Shown: piece by piece, positions 31,915 to 42,415 of the stretch
Layout of the letters: every line of letters begins with the position of its first letter
Numbering within the stretch: position 1 is the first letter of the stretch
Assembly (NCBI GenBank): GCA_027475525.1
Contig: JAMWFC010000055.1
Span: 2,939,042-3,003,041, forward strand
Direction of reading: 5' to 3'
Source: Macrolepiota albuminosa
Lineage: Eukaryota > Basidiomycota > Agaricomycetes > Agaricales > Agaricaceae
DNA: 64,000 nt
Made by a program: the position numbers and the translations under genes
Notes under the pieces: model-generated
The model's input: the letters and a program-made list of their open reading frames with translations, nothing else
What the model was told of the DNA's origin: nothing
Databases searched by the model: none

Positions 31915-34454
31915 ATGTCTTTCCGTGTTCCAACTCCGCCTCCAGTGCTGTCTCGCAAGGCTCAAGACACTGCCTCCGCCTACATTATTAAGGCCAACAA
32001 TTTTATCAAGCGCATCGAGGGTGTGGGCGCGGAGGCAGGCGCCTTCAAACTTGGTGATTGCCGTAATGAAGTTATTAGAGCGCTGGTATGAGGTTCGTGT
32101 CCTTGGCGTAGGCTGGGACAGGGAGATCAAGGTGCGGGAGTGGTGCCGAGCCCGCTATGTCGACAATCGTGGCGCCGAGTGGTTAGCGCCTTTCTCTCGT
32201 TTCGTAAGTTGTCTCTGCTGCCTGCCATGTCGTTTTTAGCTGATTGCTCCCTAGGCGCCTCCTGCTGTCCCCACTATCGAGGACGAGTTGGAGGACATTC
32301 TGTCCGGGGCGTTGCCGATGACGGTAAGCGCACCTGCGGCAGAGTGAGTATTTCTAACCACTTTATCATAACTTAGCTCTGGTCTGATTTGTCTCCACAC
32401 AGCAAACAGGAGGTGTTGGCGCCCCTGGCACGCATGCAAGTGGCCGAGGAGCTGGCGACGCGGCAGGAGGAAATCTCCCAGGATGCCCGGGAAATCACCA
32501 GGGCTCTGGAGGAGCGGGAGTGGGTCAGGGAGTTGGCAGAGGAGATGGAGGGAGTTGCCACGGGGAAGGCGCCTGCCGTTGAGAGGCAGGCGGTAACAGG
32601 GTCAGGGAGTTGGCAGAGGAGATGGAGGGAGTTGCCACGGGGAAGGCGCCTGCCGTTGAGAGGCAGGCGGTAACAGAGGGATCTGGCAAGGTAGGTCATG
32701 CCGGCAGCACTTTGAGCCCAGTGCTGCCGGCTAGCAAGTTGGGCTTGCTGAGGAAGCCGGCAGGTGCTTCCAAACGTAAGGTAAGTGCTGATTTTGCTTG
32801 CCGTTGCCGACGGTCGCTAACGACATTCGCAGAGTCGCAAGGCGGCTCCTCAATACGCGGTAAGTGGTCTTTGCTTGCCGTTGCCGACGGTCGCTAACGA
32901 CATTCGCAGAGTCGCAAGGCGGCTCCTCAATACGCGGTAAGTGGTCTTTGGAGATCTAGTCTCCCTATTTACCGTGATTTGTCTAGGCGCCAACGCAATT
33001 GAGCTTTGACGACAAGGAGCTCAAAGGACTGTTGTTGCTGCGTCGCAAGGAGGCCGTCCTTGATGAGGGGCAAGAGGCCGGGGTCGTGATGGAGGAGATG
33101 AAGGGGAAAAAGACTGTTTCCCTGGCGACCTGGCAAGCTTTTAAGGAGGCGCGGGGAGCGGCAAGTAACTTTTCTGTCTCCTGGAGTCTCTTGCTGACTT
33201 GTAGCACTAGTGTGACAAGTGCTGGGCAGATAACGACCCAGAAGGCTGCTGGTTCCTGACTGGGGCCCAGCCTTGTTATCGCTGTGGCGCGCTGAAACAC
33301 GCCTGCACTATTGACGGGGCCAAAAGTCGCGAGCGTGGCGGCACGCCAGATGCCCTCGTCGAGAAAACGTTTTCCTGTGCCGTGCTGGTAAGGAGGGCTA
33401 GGGAGTTTGTGGAGGGGCAGAGGGAGAAGGTCGCTGCTGGTGGTATGGCAGCCATTGGACGTGCCTCCTTGGCGTTGCTGACACACCAAGGAGATGGGAC
33501 GGAAACAGTCGGCCAACGAGGCGCTGGAGAGCGCCAAGGGACTTCGGTCCCAGAAAAATGACCAGCCCCTTCCCCCAGCAAAGGGAAGGGCAAAGCAAAG
33601 CAATCTCGGGTAGTATCGTCGTTGCCTTCCCCCTTGCCAGTGCCAAAGGACACCGAAATGGAGGACCTGGAGAAGGCGTTGGCGGCTAGTCGCCTCCCAC
33701 CTTGTGACACAGAGGCTGGCCCCAGCGGTCTCTTGTCACCCATTCACTTGGCAGGAAGCAGGAGGAGGGAGAGCGGGAGGTGCCTCAAGAGGAGCGGGAA
33801 GACGCTCCCGCAGATGTCGAGATGGGGGAGGAGGAGAAGGCTGAGGGGGCGGCAACGGGAGGGGATGAGGACGCCGAGGGTGAAGAAGAAACTCTGGCGA
33901 CGCAATGGGAAGGCGACAAGGTGGTGGCAGGCGAAGGGGAGGGAGCGGCAGGAGCTGCCAGGGAGGAGCCTGAGTGGCGCTGGCTGCCTCCCTACAGTAG
34001 CGTTGCTCTTTGGGAGGTATCCGACCCTGAGGACGTTGCTGGCCTGGAGCCTAGGCGCCCAGTGGTCGCCAGAGTCAATCCCTTGTGGATGCCCCAGCCG
34101 CAGCCAACAGTCACTGGCAATGCTTTTAACTGGCTGGGACAAGACCTCGTGTACCCAGTGGTGGCGCTTAACTCGTGGGAGATGTTGGAGAGGTTTTTGA
34201 GGAGGGCGGCAACGATGGAGGCAACAATGGGTCAGGAGCGTGAACGAGTCTGGGGCCAGCTAATGGCGCTAAGGTTGCGCTATTCCAACCTTGGTCGTAG
34301 CCTTCGCATGCTTCGCAATTACCAGGAGGATTGCCAAGCCGCTCTGGACTGGCAGACCGCCAACAATATCTTGCCAGGCGACTTGCTTCCCCTTCGTGAC
34401 TCCTCCTTGCCATTGTCTGACGATTCCTTGCCGATGAACAACGAAAGTGACTGA
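31915..34454 (+). CDS. antisense, intron-containing accessory gene of the Gypsy element
   Basis: Runs opposite to pol, between integrase and the 3' LTR. ATG at 31915 (MSFRVPTPPPVLSRKAQDTA). Several GT-AG introns are visible (for example ending CCCTAG at ~32255, ACACAG at ~32401, TTCGCAG at ~32832, TGTCTAG at ~32988). Coding pieces in order: a helical N-terminus, an E/R-rich coiled-coil-like stretch (KQEVLAPLARMQVAEELATR), FDDKELKGLLLLRRKEAV, a cysteine cluster CDKCWADNDPEGCWFL then CYRCGALKHACTIDG, an acidic E/G/A-rich linker, and a C-terminus ending SLPMNNESD (long last frame 33780-34454). I do not recognise the family; the cysteines could bind zinc. Frame joins near 32085, 33170 and 33570 are unclear, and two 77-bp duplications fall inside it. 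Confidence 0.55.
32522..32675. repeat. 77-bp exact tandem duplication no. 7
   Basis: Units start 32522 and 32599, in the E/R-rich exon of the antisense gene, causing a frameshift. Confidence 0.95.
32793..32946. repeat. 77-bp exact tandem duplication no. 8
   Basis: Units start 32793 and 32870. They double an intron plus the tiny exon SRKAAPQYA of the antisense gene. Confidence 0.95.
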
Positions 34455-34961
34455 GCGGACCTTAGCGTAGAGAGGCCGCTATATATATACATATATTTTC
34501 GTTGCCGTTTTTTGATATATAACTGTTTTTGCCGCCTCCTTGCAGAGTGGACGGATAAGTTCCATAGTCTAGGTTAGTGCAACAGCACAGAGCCAAACAA
34601 AAGCAAAGAGAGAGCAAGCCAGAGTGGACGGATAAGTTCCATAGTCTAGGTTAGTGCAACAGCACAGAGCCAAACAAAAGCAAAGAGAGAGCAAGCGCAA
34701 GTATTCTATGGTAGGTTTTAGCAAGAGGAGTTATAGGTGGGGGACTTAGACAAATTTTGAGGAAAAGAGAAACGCTCAGTAAATCATCATAGCAAAAACC
34801 CCTTGGCAAGAGTTGCACAAGGTGGTTAAGCGTTGGCGACACGCTAGCGCTGCGGCTTGACTATGTAAAGAATTGTCTGTTGGATATAGTACAGTAAGTA
34901 TCGGCAAGAAAGATAAGTAAGATAAGTAATAGAAAAAGGGAGCTCATCAATATATTCTTTT
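34455..34961. other. Gypsy noncoding spacer
   Basis: Between the convergent ends of the antisense gene and integrase. A TA-rich run (TATATATATACATATATTTT) near 34480 could serve as a shared 3'-end region. Holds duplication no. 9. Confidence 0.5.
34543..34696. repeat. 77-bp exact tandem duplication no. 9
   Basis: Units start 34543 and 34620 (CAGAGTGGACGGATAAGTTC) in the noncoding spacer. Confidence 0.95.
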
Positions 34962-36695
34962 CTAATCAATTTCTTCTTCTTCAACTAGAGTTGGCAAGTC
35001 ATCATCGTCCAATAATTCGGTTTCTTCAAGTTCTCTCAGCTTGGCGGTGTCAATATCTAGCGCTTCAAGCGGCAAGTCGATTTGTTCTCTAGCGAGGTAT
35101 GGCACTAGGTGAAAGGCGGCAACAGGTCGATGCAGTACTGAACCATCTAGTTCACAGAGCACGTAAGCGCCTCCACGGTTATGAGAGATAACTACCAAAG
35201 GTCCCAAATAGCACGGGCACATTTTCTTATTGTATGAGGTTTCAATTTTGGAGTTGCGCATAAGCACTAGCGCTCCTCTCAGGAAGTTGTAATCTTTGAT
35301 AGTAGCGCTATGCTCGGTTTCAAATCGTAGGGCTGCTTGGCAACGGGCGCTAAAGACTACCTCGTGGAGTCGCTCTAAATCTTCTTTTCTTCGTTGGAGG
35401 TCAATAGCTCATCTGGCAATCAGATCGGTAGTCGCTAAGATGCTGTTTGGTGCTGGTTGAAGGTAGGTTGCTTCTATAATGTCGGCAGGGAGTAACGGAT
35501 GGGTGCCAGTAGCTGTGTAATAGGGAGAACAACCCATGCGCTTACGAATGGTAACTCTTTCCGACCAAAATACTGAATATGTCGCTTTACTCCAACGAGA
35601 CTCGTCGCCATCGACCGCCTTGAAGAGCGTTTGCCGAACGTCAAAGTGTGGTCTCTCTACCAAGCCATTGGCGTGCTTGTTGTAGCCAGACACTTGAATG
35701 TGATGGATATTGTATTTCTTGGCGAGATAGGTTAGCGCTTTGATAATTGGCGCACCATTATCCGTGACAATTTCTCTTAGCGCTCCCCAACGGCAAATGA
35801 CGTCCTCAAATAGCCACTTGGCGACCGCGTCCATATTTTCTCTCTGAAGCATTCAAAATTCAGGCCAGTGGATTAGTGAGCAACAACCTTGAATGATGTA
35901 CTTGTAGCGACCAGACTTGGGCATATGCATGGTGTCGACGTAAATTTTGCTGAAGAGGGGAGCTGGCATTGCAACGGTTGGCGGGATAAGCACTTGGCGT
36001 GTCTGTTGAATTTGGCAGAGGTGGCAAGTCCTAATGTACCAGGCGATGTCGGCACTAGCGTGTGGCCACCAGAATCGTTCTAACAGAGAAGCTCGGGTAG
36101 CGTACAGACCTCTATGTCCTAGCTTGTCATGCATGGCGTGCAGGACTCGTAAGCGACTTTCTGGCTTGATGATCAGCTTGTGAGCGCCATCTCGATTTTG
36201 TCGCCAAAGGCGGTTGTCGGTAAAGAAGAAGTGGGTGGCATATCGGATAAAGGTCGCATACTGTTCGTCGGTAAGGTCTGGGGGTCGCTTAAGGTCTTGT
36301 ATCCATTGTTCAACTACTAACAGGTGACTGTCTTCCACCTTTGCCTTGGCGGATCGGGGAATGGCATCGTAGGTCAAGTTTCGGCTGTCTTCTCTTAGCG
36401 GATGGGGTTCTTGTACGACTTTTACGGGAGGCAAGTCTTGTTCGAAGATGCTTGCCGTATAGAATGTGAGGGGTGCGCTAAAGATTTCTGGGCGGTAAGG
36501 GACAATGGGATGTAAAAGGATACTGGTAGGCTGTTGCCGTCGTAGTAAGGGAATTGGTTGTTGTATAAGGTGGACGAAACCATGTAATCGGTCGATCCAA
36601 TCCTTGAAATCGCTATCAGCCTGTGGATCCACTGCCAGGTCGCCTAGAGAGTCCATCTGGTCTGTGGAAAGAGCTCTTGACGTGTACCAATTCAA
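34962..36695 (-). pseudogene. Gypsy integrase with two nonsense codons
   Basis: Three minus-strand frames (36695-35853, 35852-35409, 35267-34962) all lie in the same phase, so this is one reading frame cut by TGA at 35853-35855 (WPEF-stop-MLQREN) and TGA at 35409-35411 (LIAR-stop-AIDLQ). Family comparison suggests arginine at each, i.e. CGA to TGA at CpG. The HHCC zinc finger is present (LHAMHDKLGHRGL then WYIRTCHLCQIQQ). Catalytic core: YVDTMHMPKSGRY (Asp), EIVTDNGAPI (Asp), and GLVERPHFDVRQ, where the glutamate sits. The C-terminal part is GPLVVISHNRGGAYVLCELD, then an acidic tail. No chromodomain seen. Confidence 0.85.
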
Positions 36696-38771
36696 AGTGA
36701 AACATGAGGATAGCGACTACCCACCGGTTCATGCTAGCGGATGGCTGGATGTCGGGATTCTGCAGCATGCCTTTGATGTACCTAGCGTCGACTTCAACAA
36801 TCAGGTTCCGCATGCCAATCAAATACATCTTTAGCGACCGGAAGGCTTTGAACAGTCCATAGAGCTCTAGCTTAGGCTGACTGTAACGAGACCAATCAAA
36901 TACATCTTTAGCGACCGGAAGGCTTTGAACAGTCCATAGAGCTCTAGCTTAGGCTGACTGTAACGAGACTCTCTGTTGTTTAGCGTGATAGACCCAAAGC
37001 GGTTGTAGCGTCGCTGTTTCCGATTGTCGCTAAGGCACTGGCACAAGAAGTAGCCGACAGCAATGTACGAGGTATCCACCGCCAAGATAACAGGGTCGGC
37101 AGAGCTATAGTCGATGGGAACTAGGGGTTTGGCGTCTTGTAAGGCTTTTACCAAATCGCGTTGAGCGGTGACCTGGTCTGGCCCAAATTCAAAGGGCTCA
37201 TTGGCGCGGGTGAGTCGGTTAAGAGCATGTGCGCGATGGGCAAAGTTTTTGACGAATATCCTGAGAACGCCAATGGTGCCAAGAAAGGCGCGAACTTCAG
37301 ATAAGTCGCGGCAAGGACCCCATCGCTCTAAGAGTGCTAGGCGAGACTTGTCAGGAACGTGACCATCAGGAGTGCAGATGTGACCCAGTATTTTGAACCT
37401 TGGCGCACAAAGGAGGAGCTTGTAGCCACTAAAGGTTCCACCGCTATACTTCATACGTTGGAGAACTCGGTTGAGTAGCTGGAAAAACTCCCATAGCGCT
37501 AAGCGAATGTTGGAGTTGTCGGGATGGGTAGCCGGTAAGCCGTTTATGAGTCGCCAGTCTTTGGGGCCTTTGACGCCAACGTCATCAATGAAGCTAAGGA
37601 CATGGTGCGGTATCTCGGGTTGGAGGATGAAAGTGATGTCATCATGGAATATGGGGACTGAGTTTGTCCAGCCCATCGGTAAAGTGACTAGGCGCAAGGC
37701 GCCAAACGGAGTTTGAAAAGTAGTGAGATCCCGGGAAGAAGGGTGTATTAGGCGTTCATTGTAGCCAACGTAAAGGTCAAGGGTGGCGCCACAAATGCGC
37801 CCAGCAAAGGACTCGGCAACGTGATCAGGGAAAGGCGGTACGCCAGAGTGTCGTATTGTAACTCTATTCAGCAGCTCGAGACTATGAACTATGCGTAGAT
37901 TGCCGTTCTTTTTGAGGACGCAAAACCATCGGGAGCGGTAAGAGCTATTGGAAGGTTTGTAGACGCCAGCCTTAATCTTGGTCCTAATGATTTGGCAGAC
38001 CTCTGCTTTGATTCCAGGCAGTAATGGTCGGTTGTGCTCAGTCCACAGCACGTGAGGGATGGTCGGGATTACAACAGGCGGAAAGAAGTCTGTTCGCAGG
38101 CTGCCGCGTTCTGAGTCCTCCCAGGCGAAGGCTTTATCTTGCTTAGCAACGAGATCGGTAAGGACATTCAACTCATCTTTGGTCAAAAATCCTGTGTCGT
38201 GCTCCTTGGCGAACTGCTGCTGGCGTTCTGCGGTAAAACGTCCTGTGGGCTGAAAGGGTGGCGGATTTGGTGATAAAGCTGGCATGTCAGCAAGAGAGTC
38301 GCCAATGATCTGGCGCTCGATTCTAAACGTCTTGGGAGAGTGCATAGCGATGGGTTTTGTTTTAAGCGCAACTGGCTTATATTTCTTTTTGACTTGAACC
38401 CCTTTCCTTTTGGGAGCGTTAGCTTGGTTATATACAGAGGTGGAAAGGGGAATTGTAGCCTGGGGAGCGGCAAGTCCAAGAACGGCAGGAGACAAGGCTC
38501 CGGGAAGGGTAGTGAGATAAGTATCGGTAGACGCAATATTTTGAAATGATTCGGAAGTGGTAAGGTACAAGTAGGCAAGAGAGGAGTCGGTAATATTTTG
38601 ATTTTTCTGGGAAAGCTCAGCGTCAGTAGCGGATAGAGTAGTTAAGACCTCTTCGTCAAGAAAAGCAGTAGACACAACATTTACAAGACCAGTAGAATGG
38701 TCATATTCCAGCGTTAGCGCCACATCTCCATGATCGTCGCCAATCACCTCCTCGATGGTCTGTGAAAACAC
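36616..38771 (-). pseudogene. Gypsy reverse transcriptase-RNase H
   Basis: Main frame 38771-36867. RT motifs: SSYRSRWFCVLKKNGNLRIV, TTFQTPFGALRLVTLPMGWT and the catalytic box LSFIDDVGVKG (FIDD in place of YxDD). The RNase H part follows with ILAVDTSYIAVGYFL and NRESRYSQPKLELYGLFKAF. At 36815-36968 a 77-bp duplication shifts the frame; deleting one unit joins it to 36828-36616 (IVEVDARYIKGMLQNPDIQP, FHFELVHV, DGLSRR). A further small frameshift near 36640 separates this from the integrase frame. The stretch before RT (38771-38200) is a low-complexity linker. Confidence 0.88.
36815..36968. repeat. 77-bp exact tandem duplication no. 10
   Basis: Units start 36815 and 36892 inside RNase H; removing one unit restores a single frame. 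Confidence 0.95.
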
Positions 38772-38843
38772 CGGTGGGGAGGCTCGTTGGCGTGTTGGTC
38801 GGTAAACTCCGGGGGCTTAGCGCGGGCACCTTTTCGTTGTCCC

Positions 38844-39449
38844 CTAGGGAACTGATCGCGCCAATACGTCGAAGGGTCTGCCGAGAAGTAAGTCGTATGC
38901 TGGGGAACGTAAGATGTGAATCTGGAGGTAAAAAGTAATGTCGCCAAGGGTGCAGGGCACATTCTTGGCGAGACCTAGGGATCTGTCCACTGTACCGTTA
39001 GCGCTCTGCATGTTTAATATCACAGTAGGGTCATAAATGAGGCCCAAATCGTTAGCGACTTCAGCTGCCATAGAAATGATCTGAGACCCGCTATCCACAA
39101 TCGCCTCTACCTCGTGCTTGTTGTCTACTGTTAGCGCTACTGAGCGAATAGCGTGCGATTTCTGAGCGACGGTAAGGATTGCGGGGTCTTCTCCATGGTC
39201 TACTAACCTAAGGTAGGTCTCCACTGGGTCCACAGAGGTGGTGTTAGTGATGGTGTCGGCAGGAGAGTCTTCAGTGTCCAAAGAGTCGATGGTAACGGAA
39301 AAACCAGGGAGCGCATCGTCAAGATCCTCGACCTCGGCAATGGTTGTCGCCAAGGGTTGTCGAGGAGTGACAGCCGTCTTGACTTGGTTGCGGACGTCGG
39401 GAGCAATACTACAGAGTTCTTCAACTGATAAGGTGACGGCGGTTTTCAT
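38844..39449 (-). CDS. Gypsy aspartic protease region
   Basis: Minus-strand frame. Motif VEAIVDSGSQIISM supplies the catalytic D-S-G; YDLLLGRPFDVLARS is the conserved second motif (LLGRPF). Removing the 77-bp duplication at 39538-39691 puts this in one frame with the C-terminal gag ORF, as expected for a gag-pro fusion. Stops and small frameshifts near 38846 and 38770 separate it from RT. Confidence 0.8.
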   Translation of the reverse strand: MKTAVTLSVEELCSIAPDVRNQVKTAVTPRQPLATTIAEVEDLDDALPGFSVTIDSLDTEDSPADTITNTTSVDPVETYLRLVDHGEDPAILTVAQKSHAIRSVALTVDNKHEVEAIVDSGSQIISMAAEVANDLGLIYDPTVILNMQSANGTVDRSLGLAKNVPCTLGDITFYLQIHILRSPAYDLLLGRPFDVLARSVP

Positions 39450-40595
39450 GATGCGGTTAAAGACATGGTTTGATTTTTCGATGTCGAAAATTGGCGTGGT
39501 AGGTCAGTAGCCACCCTCAGGACGTTTCTTGGGAGCAGCAAAGTTTCGTTGTGCTGGTGCGTGATATCGGTCGGGAATCCCTGAGTAGGGATGGAGAGGC
39601 GGCAAAGGCGGTTCGCAAAGTTTCGTTGTGCTGGTGCGTGATATCGGTCGGGAATCCCTGAGTAGGGATGGAGAGGCGGCAAAGGCGGTTCAGGAGCGGC
39701 AGTGGTCGACGATGGTTCTGGAGTAGTAGCAGGGGTAGTAGCAGGCGGTGCAGCAGGAGTAGGAGTCGGTAACTTGCTAGCGGGAGGCATTGGCTTGTAT
39801 CCTTTAAGAGGTTGTTTAGGCTGCTTAACTTCAACCCCATCAAAGACCTGATTCTTGAGCGAATCTAGCTCCTGTTGGAGCTTGGCGATACGCTCTTCCC
39901 GCGAGAATGTAGGATGGTCACCAACGCTGTTGAAGTGTAAGACCTCGTGGATCATTTGCTGTTGGGTCGCCTGCTCAGGGTCAGGGTTGGCGTTGCTGGA
40001 AAGCATGCCGGTAACGATTTGTCCTGGGTTGGGGCTTGTCAGGGTGATGGGTCTGATGAACAATTTCTAGGCAACGAGCAATACGAGTCCACAGTGAAGT
40101 TGGGATGCCTTGCTGGAATAGGCGACGTTCTTCGTTAATATAGAGCTTGCCGTTCTGCAGAAGCCACCTAGCGATTTTCTGGAACTCGCGGTAATATGTA
40201 GAGAACGCGCCAAGCAAAGATGTGCCATTGTTGAAAGATTCCTGTACTAGTTTCTGCAACTCGTTTACTGTGTATCGGGTAGCCTCCTCTGCGCCAGGGT
40301 ACAGCTGGATTACTGCCGTCTTCCAGTCCTCATACGAAGCGCCTTGGGCTGGAACTGGCGGTGTGGCAGGGACAAAGGCGGCAAACTCGGCAAGGCCTGT
40401 CCATGTCTCTGCTGTGTCATACGATACGTATCTTGCCGCGTACTCCTTCATCTGTGTGTGGTCGGTAATGCCACAATCCCTGAATAAATACTCCAATTCC
40501 TTGAAATACTGGGAGAGCTCCCGTGGCTTGGACTCGTCCCATTTTGGTGCTGAGAAGTGATTGCGTGGCGGCATGCGCTGGACCTGTTGTTCCAT
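39446..40595 (-). CDS. Gypsy gag, broken by a frameshift and a 77-bp duplication
   Basis: N-terminal frame 40595-39981: FSAPKWDESKPRELSQYFKE, YVSYDTAETWTGL, and the retrotransposon gag-like SYEDWKTAVIQLYPGAEEAT, then TRIARCLEIVHQTHHPD. C-terminal frame 40063-39446 (one base off) contains EQATQQQMIHEVLHFN, KLQQELDSLKNQ and a proline/threonine-rich linker. The N-terminal frame stays open without an ATG up to about 40945, so gag may start further upstream by another codon or after an intron. Role: capsid protein of the virus-like particle. Confidence 0.75.
39538..39691. repeat. 77-bp exact tandem duplication no. 11
   Basis: Units start 39538 and 39615 between gag and protease; deletion of one unit fuses the two frames. 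Confidence 0.95.
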
Positions 40596-40959
40596 AGCAA
40601 CTGTGTTGGCGAGTTCGGTTAGCGGAGGTGGGGAAGGAGTTCTTGAGATTGGCGACGGGGTAAGAGAAATGACGAGTTGAGAAAGCGGTGTTAGAGGAGT
40701 GATGGGGGTAACTGGTTGCGGTACGGTAAATGGCGACGCTAAGGGGTCGTCAGCGCTATAATCGAGGGAATGCAGGAAGAGATCAGGAAATGCATCTACA
40801 GTGGCGTTCTGTAGTTCCTGTGCAAGAGAGAGACCCGGTAAGGCACCAGGTGGTTGTGGAGTTGATGGGTGGGAAGGAGCTATGCCTTCTGCCGACTGCT
40901 CTAGCAGGCGGCGCCTACGCTGGAGATGGGTTTCTGGCAGAATTCTGCCCTAGAGATCC

Positions 40960-40979
40960 CTCGCGGTGGGCTCCACTTT
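40960..40979 (-). promoter_or_regulatory. candidate primer-binding site
   Basis: Two bases inside the 5' LTR edge the minus strand reads TGGAGCCCACCGCGAGGGAT. It starts TGG, as required to pair with a tRNA 3' CCA. Which tRNA is not determined. Confidence 0.55.
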
Positions 40980-41869
40980 GATAACGCCCAAAGTTTGGTC
41001 AGTAACAAATATAGTTATAGTGTTACCGTACTGAAAGCTTGCGTTGGGGGCGCTATAAGTGATGTGAGGAGTCCCGGGCAGGTCCCAGAGAACGCGCCTA
41101 TGAAAATGGGGAAAAATCGGTAACAGGGTCGGCAAGTGTAAGCGCCTAGGGAAGGAGCGGTAAGTGAACACGTCAAAGGTAAGCGGCAAGAACCCGGTAA
41201 GCTTAGCGAGGTCTAAGCGTCGATAATGCCTGCCGTAGTTGCAAGGCGCGAGTGTGTTGAGTGTTGGCGAGCGTCTGCAACTGCCGATGAGTTCGATGTT
41301 GCCGACCGTAAATGAGCTCTTGAGCGTAAGGGAGACTGAAGAAAGGGGAGCAGGAAACTCTGGTCTGTTATTCGATGGGTATGTACAAGTCGGTAAGTAC
41401 TTTATATACTACAAGGAGTTCACCGTCGCCAGTGACCAACCATTGCCAAAGTGCGGTAAACTGGAAAATTTCATAGGGGTAGCTCCAATGGTTTCAGATC
41501 CCTACCGTCCATTCAAGACCCTTAGCGACACCAGGCGGCAGATCGCAGTGCTAAACCATCAATCCATCACCCTTCTGTCTGTCCAAAATGCTTAGCGATG
41601 TCAGGTGCCAAATCGAGGTGCTAAGCGATGTCAGACGCCAAGGTAAGATCATCAGGCTTCTCCCTAAGCGCTGTCGTCAGTGACTGATGCCATCTGTCAG
41701 TTGTCATTCTTGCTGCCGTCGGCGCTATCACTGATCGGATCTGCTTCTTGCTGTACCCGGCCGTCAAATATTGCCAAAATTGGATAATTAGCGCGCGCTA
41801 AGGTATCCCAAGTCGGTGCCATGTTGCCATAGCCTGCCGTTGATGTGCTGATCCTGTATGAGGTCCTAT
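40980..41869 (-). repeat. Gypsy 5' LTR
   Basis: TGATAACGCCC to GTCCTATCA on the plus strand, 890 bp, no 77-bp duplication. About two dozen differences from the 3' LTR, nearly all C/T or G/A at CpG sites. Confidence 0.92.
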
Positions 41870-41936
41870 CAACACTCTGGATCTCTCTCTGCCAGCTGTA
41901 TAACTAAGCCATAGCCTTCAGAGATTACCCTTACAA
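41870..41936 (-). mobile_element. LTR-1 fragment, right of the Gypsy insertion
   Basis: ACACTCTGGATCTCTCTCTG to ATTACCCTTACA completes the LTR-1 copy begun at 30640-30669. Confidence 0.8.
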
Positions 41937-42109
41937 ATGCATCTACAGGTGCAGGGATCTGGTATGACAACAGAAACTCCAAAAATACTGCTATAAGAGT
42001 ACCAGAACACATAACACAATTTAACAATGCAGGCAAAGCCCTAGCTATATTAATAGCAATAAGGAAAAGAAACACTGACTTAGAAGAATAAAAGAACAGA
42101 TCACTATAG
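41937..42109. other. unassigned CpG-poor sequence
   Basis: No feature recognised. Confidence 0.3.
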
Positions 42110-42345
42110 GAGGCTTGCTTTGGTTTTTAGGATCAAGAATGACCAATATAGCTCTCTCCTATGCATTTAAGAGCATCAGACCCAAATATCATTAAAAAGT
42201 TGGTTATAATATTTTTTCTATAGTTTTGACAGAAATATTCAAATAAAATTTTGAAATCAACTGAATTATTTTTATTGTGTTTTTACATTGTTTTGCTAAA
42301 GAACATTGTTTCTTGCATCTAGTGATTGAGCAAAGTGATTACCTT
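42110..42345 (+). mobile_element. right half of a long-TIR MITE
   Basis: GGAGGCTTGCTTTGG through TTTTTCTATAGTTTTGACAG to CATTGTTTTGCTAAAGAACA; parallels the interior and right arm of the element at 50120-50477. Confidence 0.6.
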
Positions 42346-42415
42346 GAGGAGCATACCTATTCAAAAACAACTTTACTGAGCAGTTTGATGTAACTTCAGA
42401 CAGTTAGGTTCTATG

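Larger units (their letters stand above)
30670..41869 (-). mobile_element. Ty3/Gypsy LTR retrotransposon, nearly complete, minus strand
   Basis: Two LTRs (30670-31745 and 40980-41869) bracket minus-strand gag, protease, RT-RNase H and integrase, plus an antisense gene. Orientation is supported by a purine tract (GGAGGGAGA on the minus strand) touching the left LTR and a candidate primer-binding site beside the right LTR. Flanking ACAC/ACACT on both sides is the target duplication within LTR-1. LTRs are ~97% identical, so it is recent. It has two integrase nonsense codons, several small frameshifts and seven 77-bp duplications, so this copy as written cannot encode an intact polyprotein. Confidence 0.9.

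Noticed and set aside
33276..33743. Minus-strand ORFs of 130-200 codons at 33-34.2 kb.
   Set aside because: GC-rich shadows of the plus-strand antisense gene; no continuity with pol and no family motifs.
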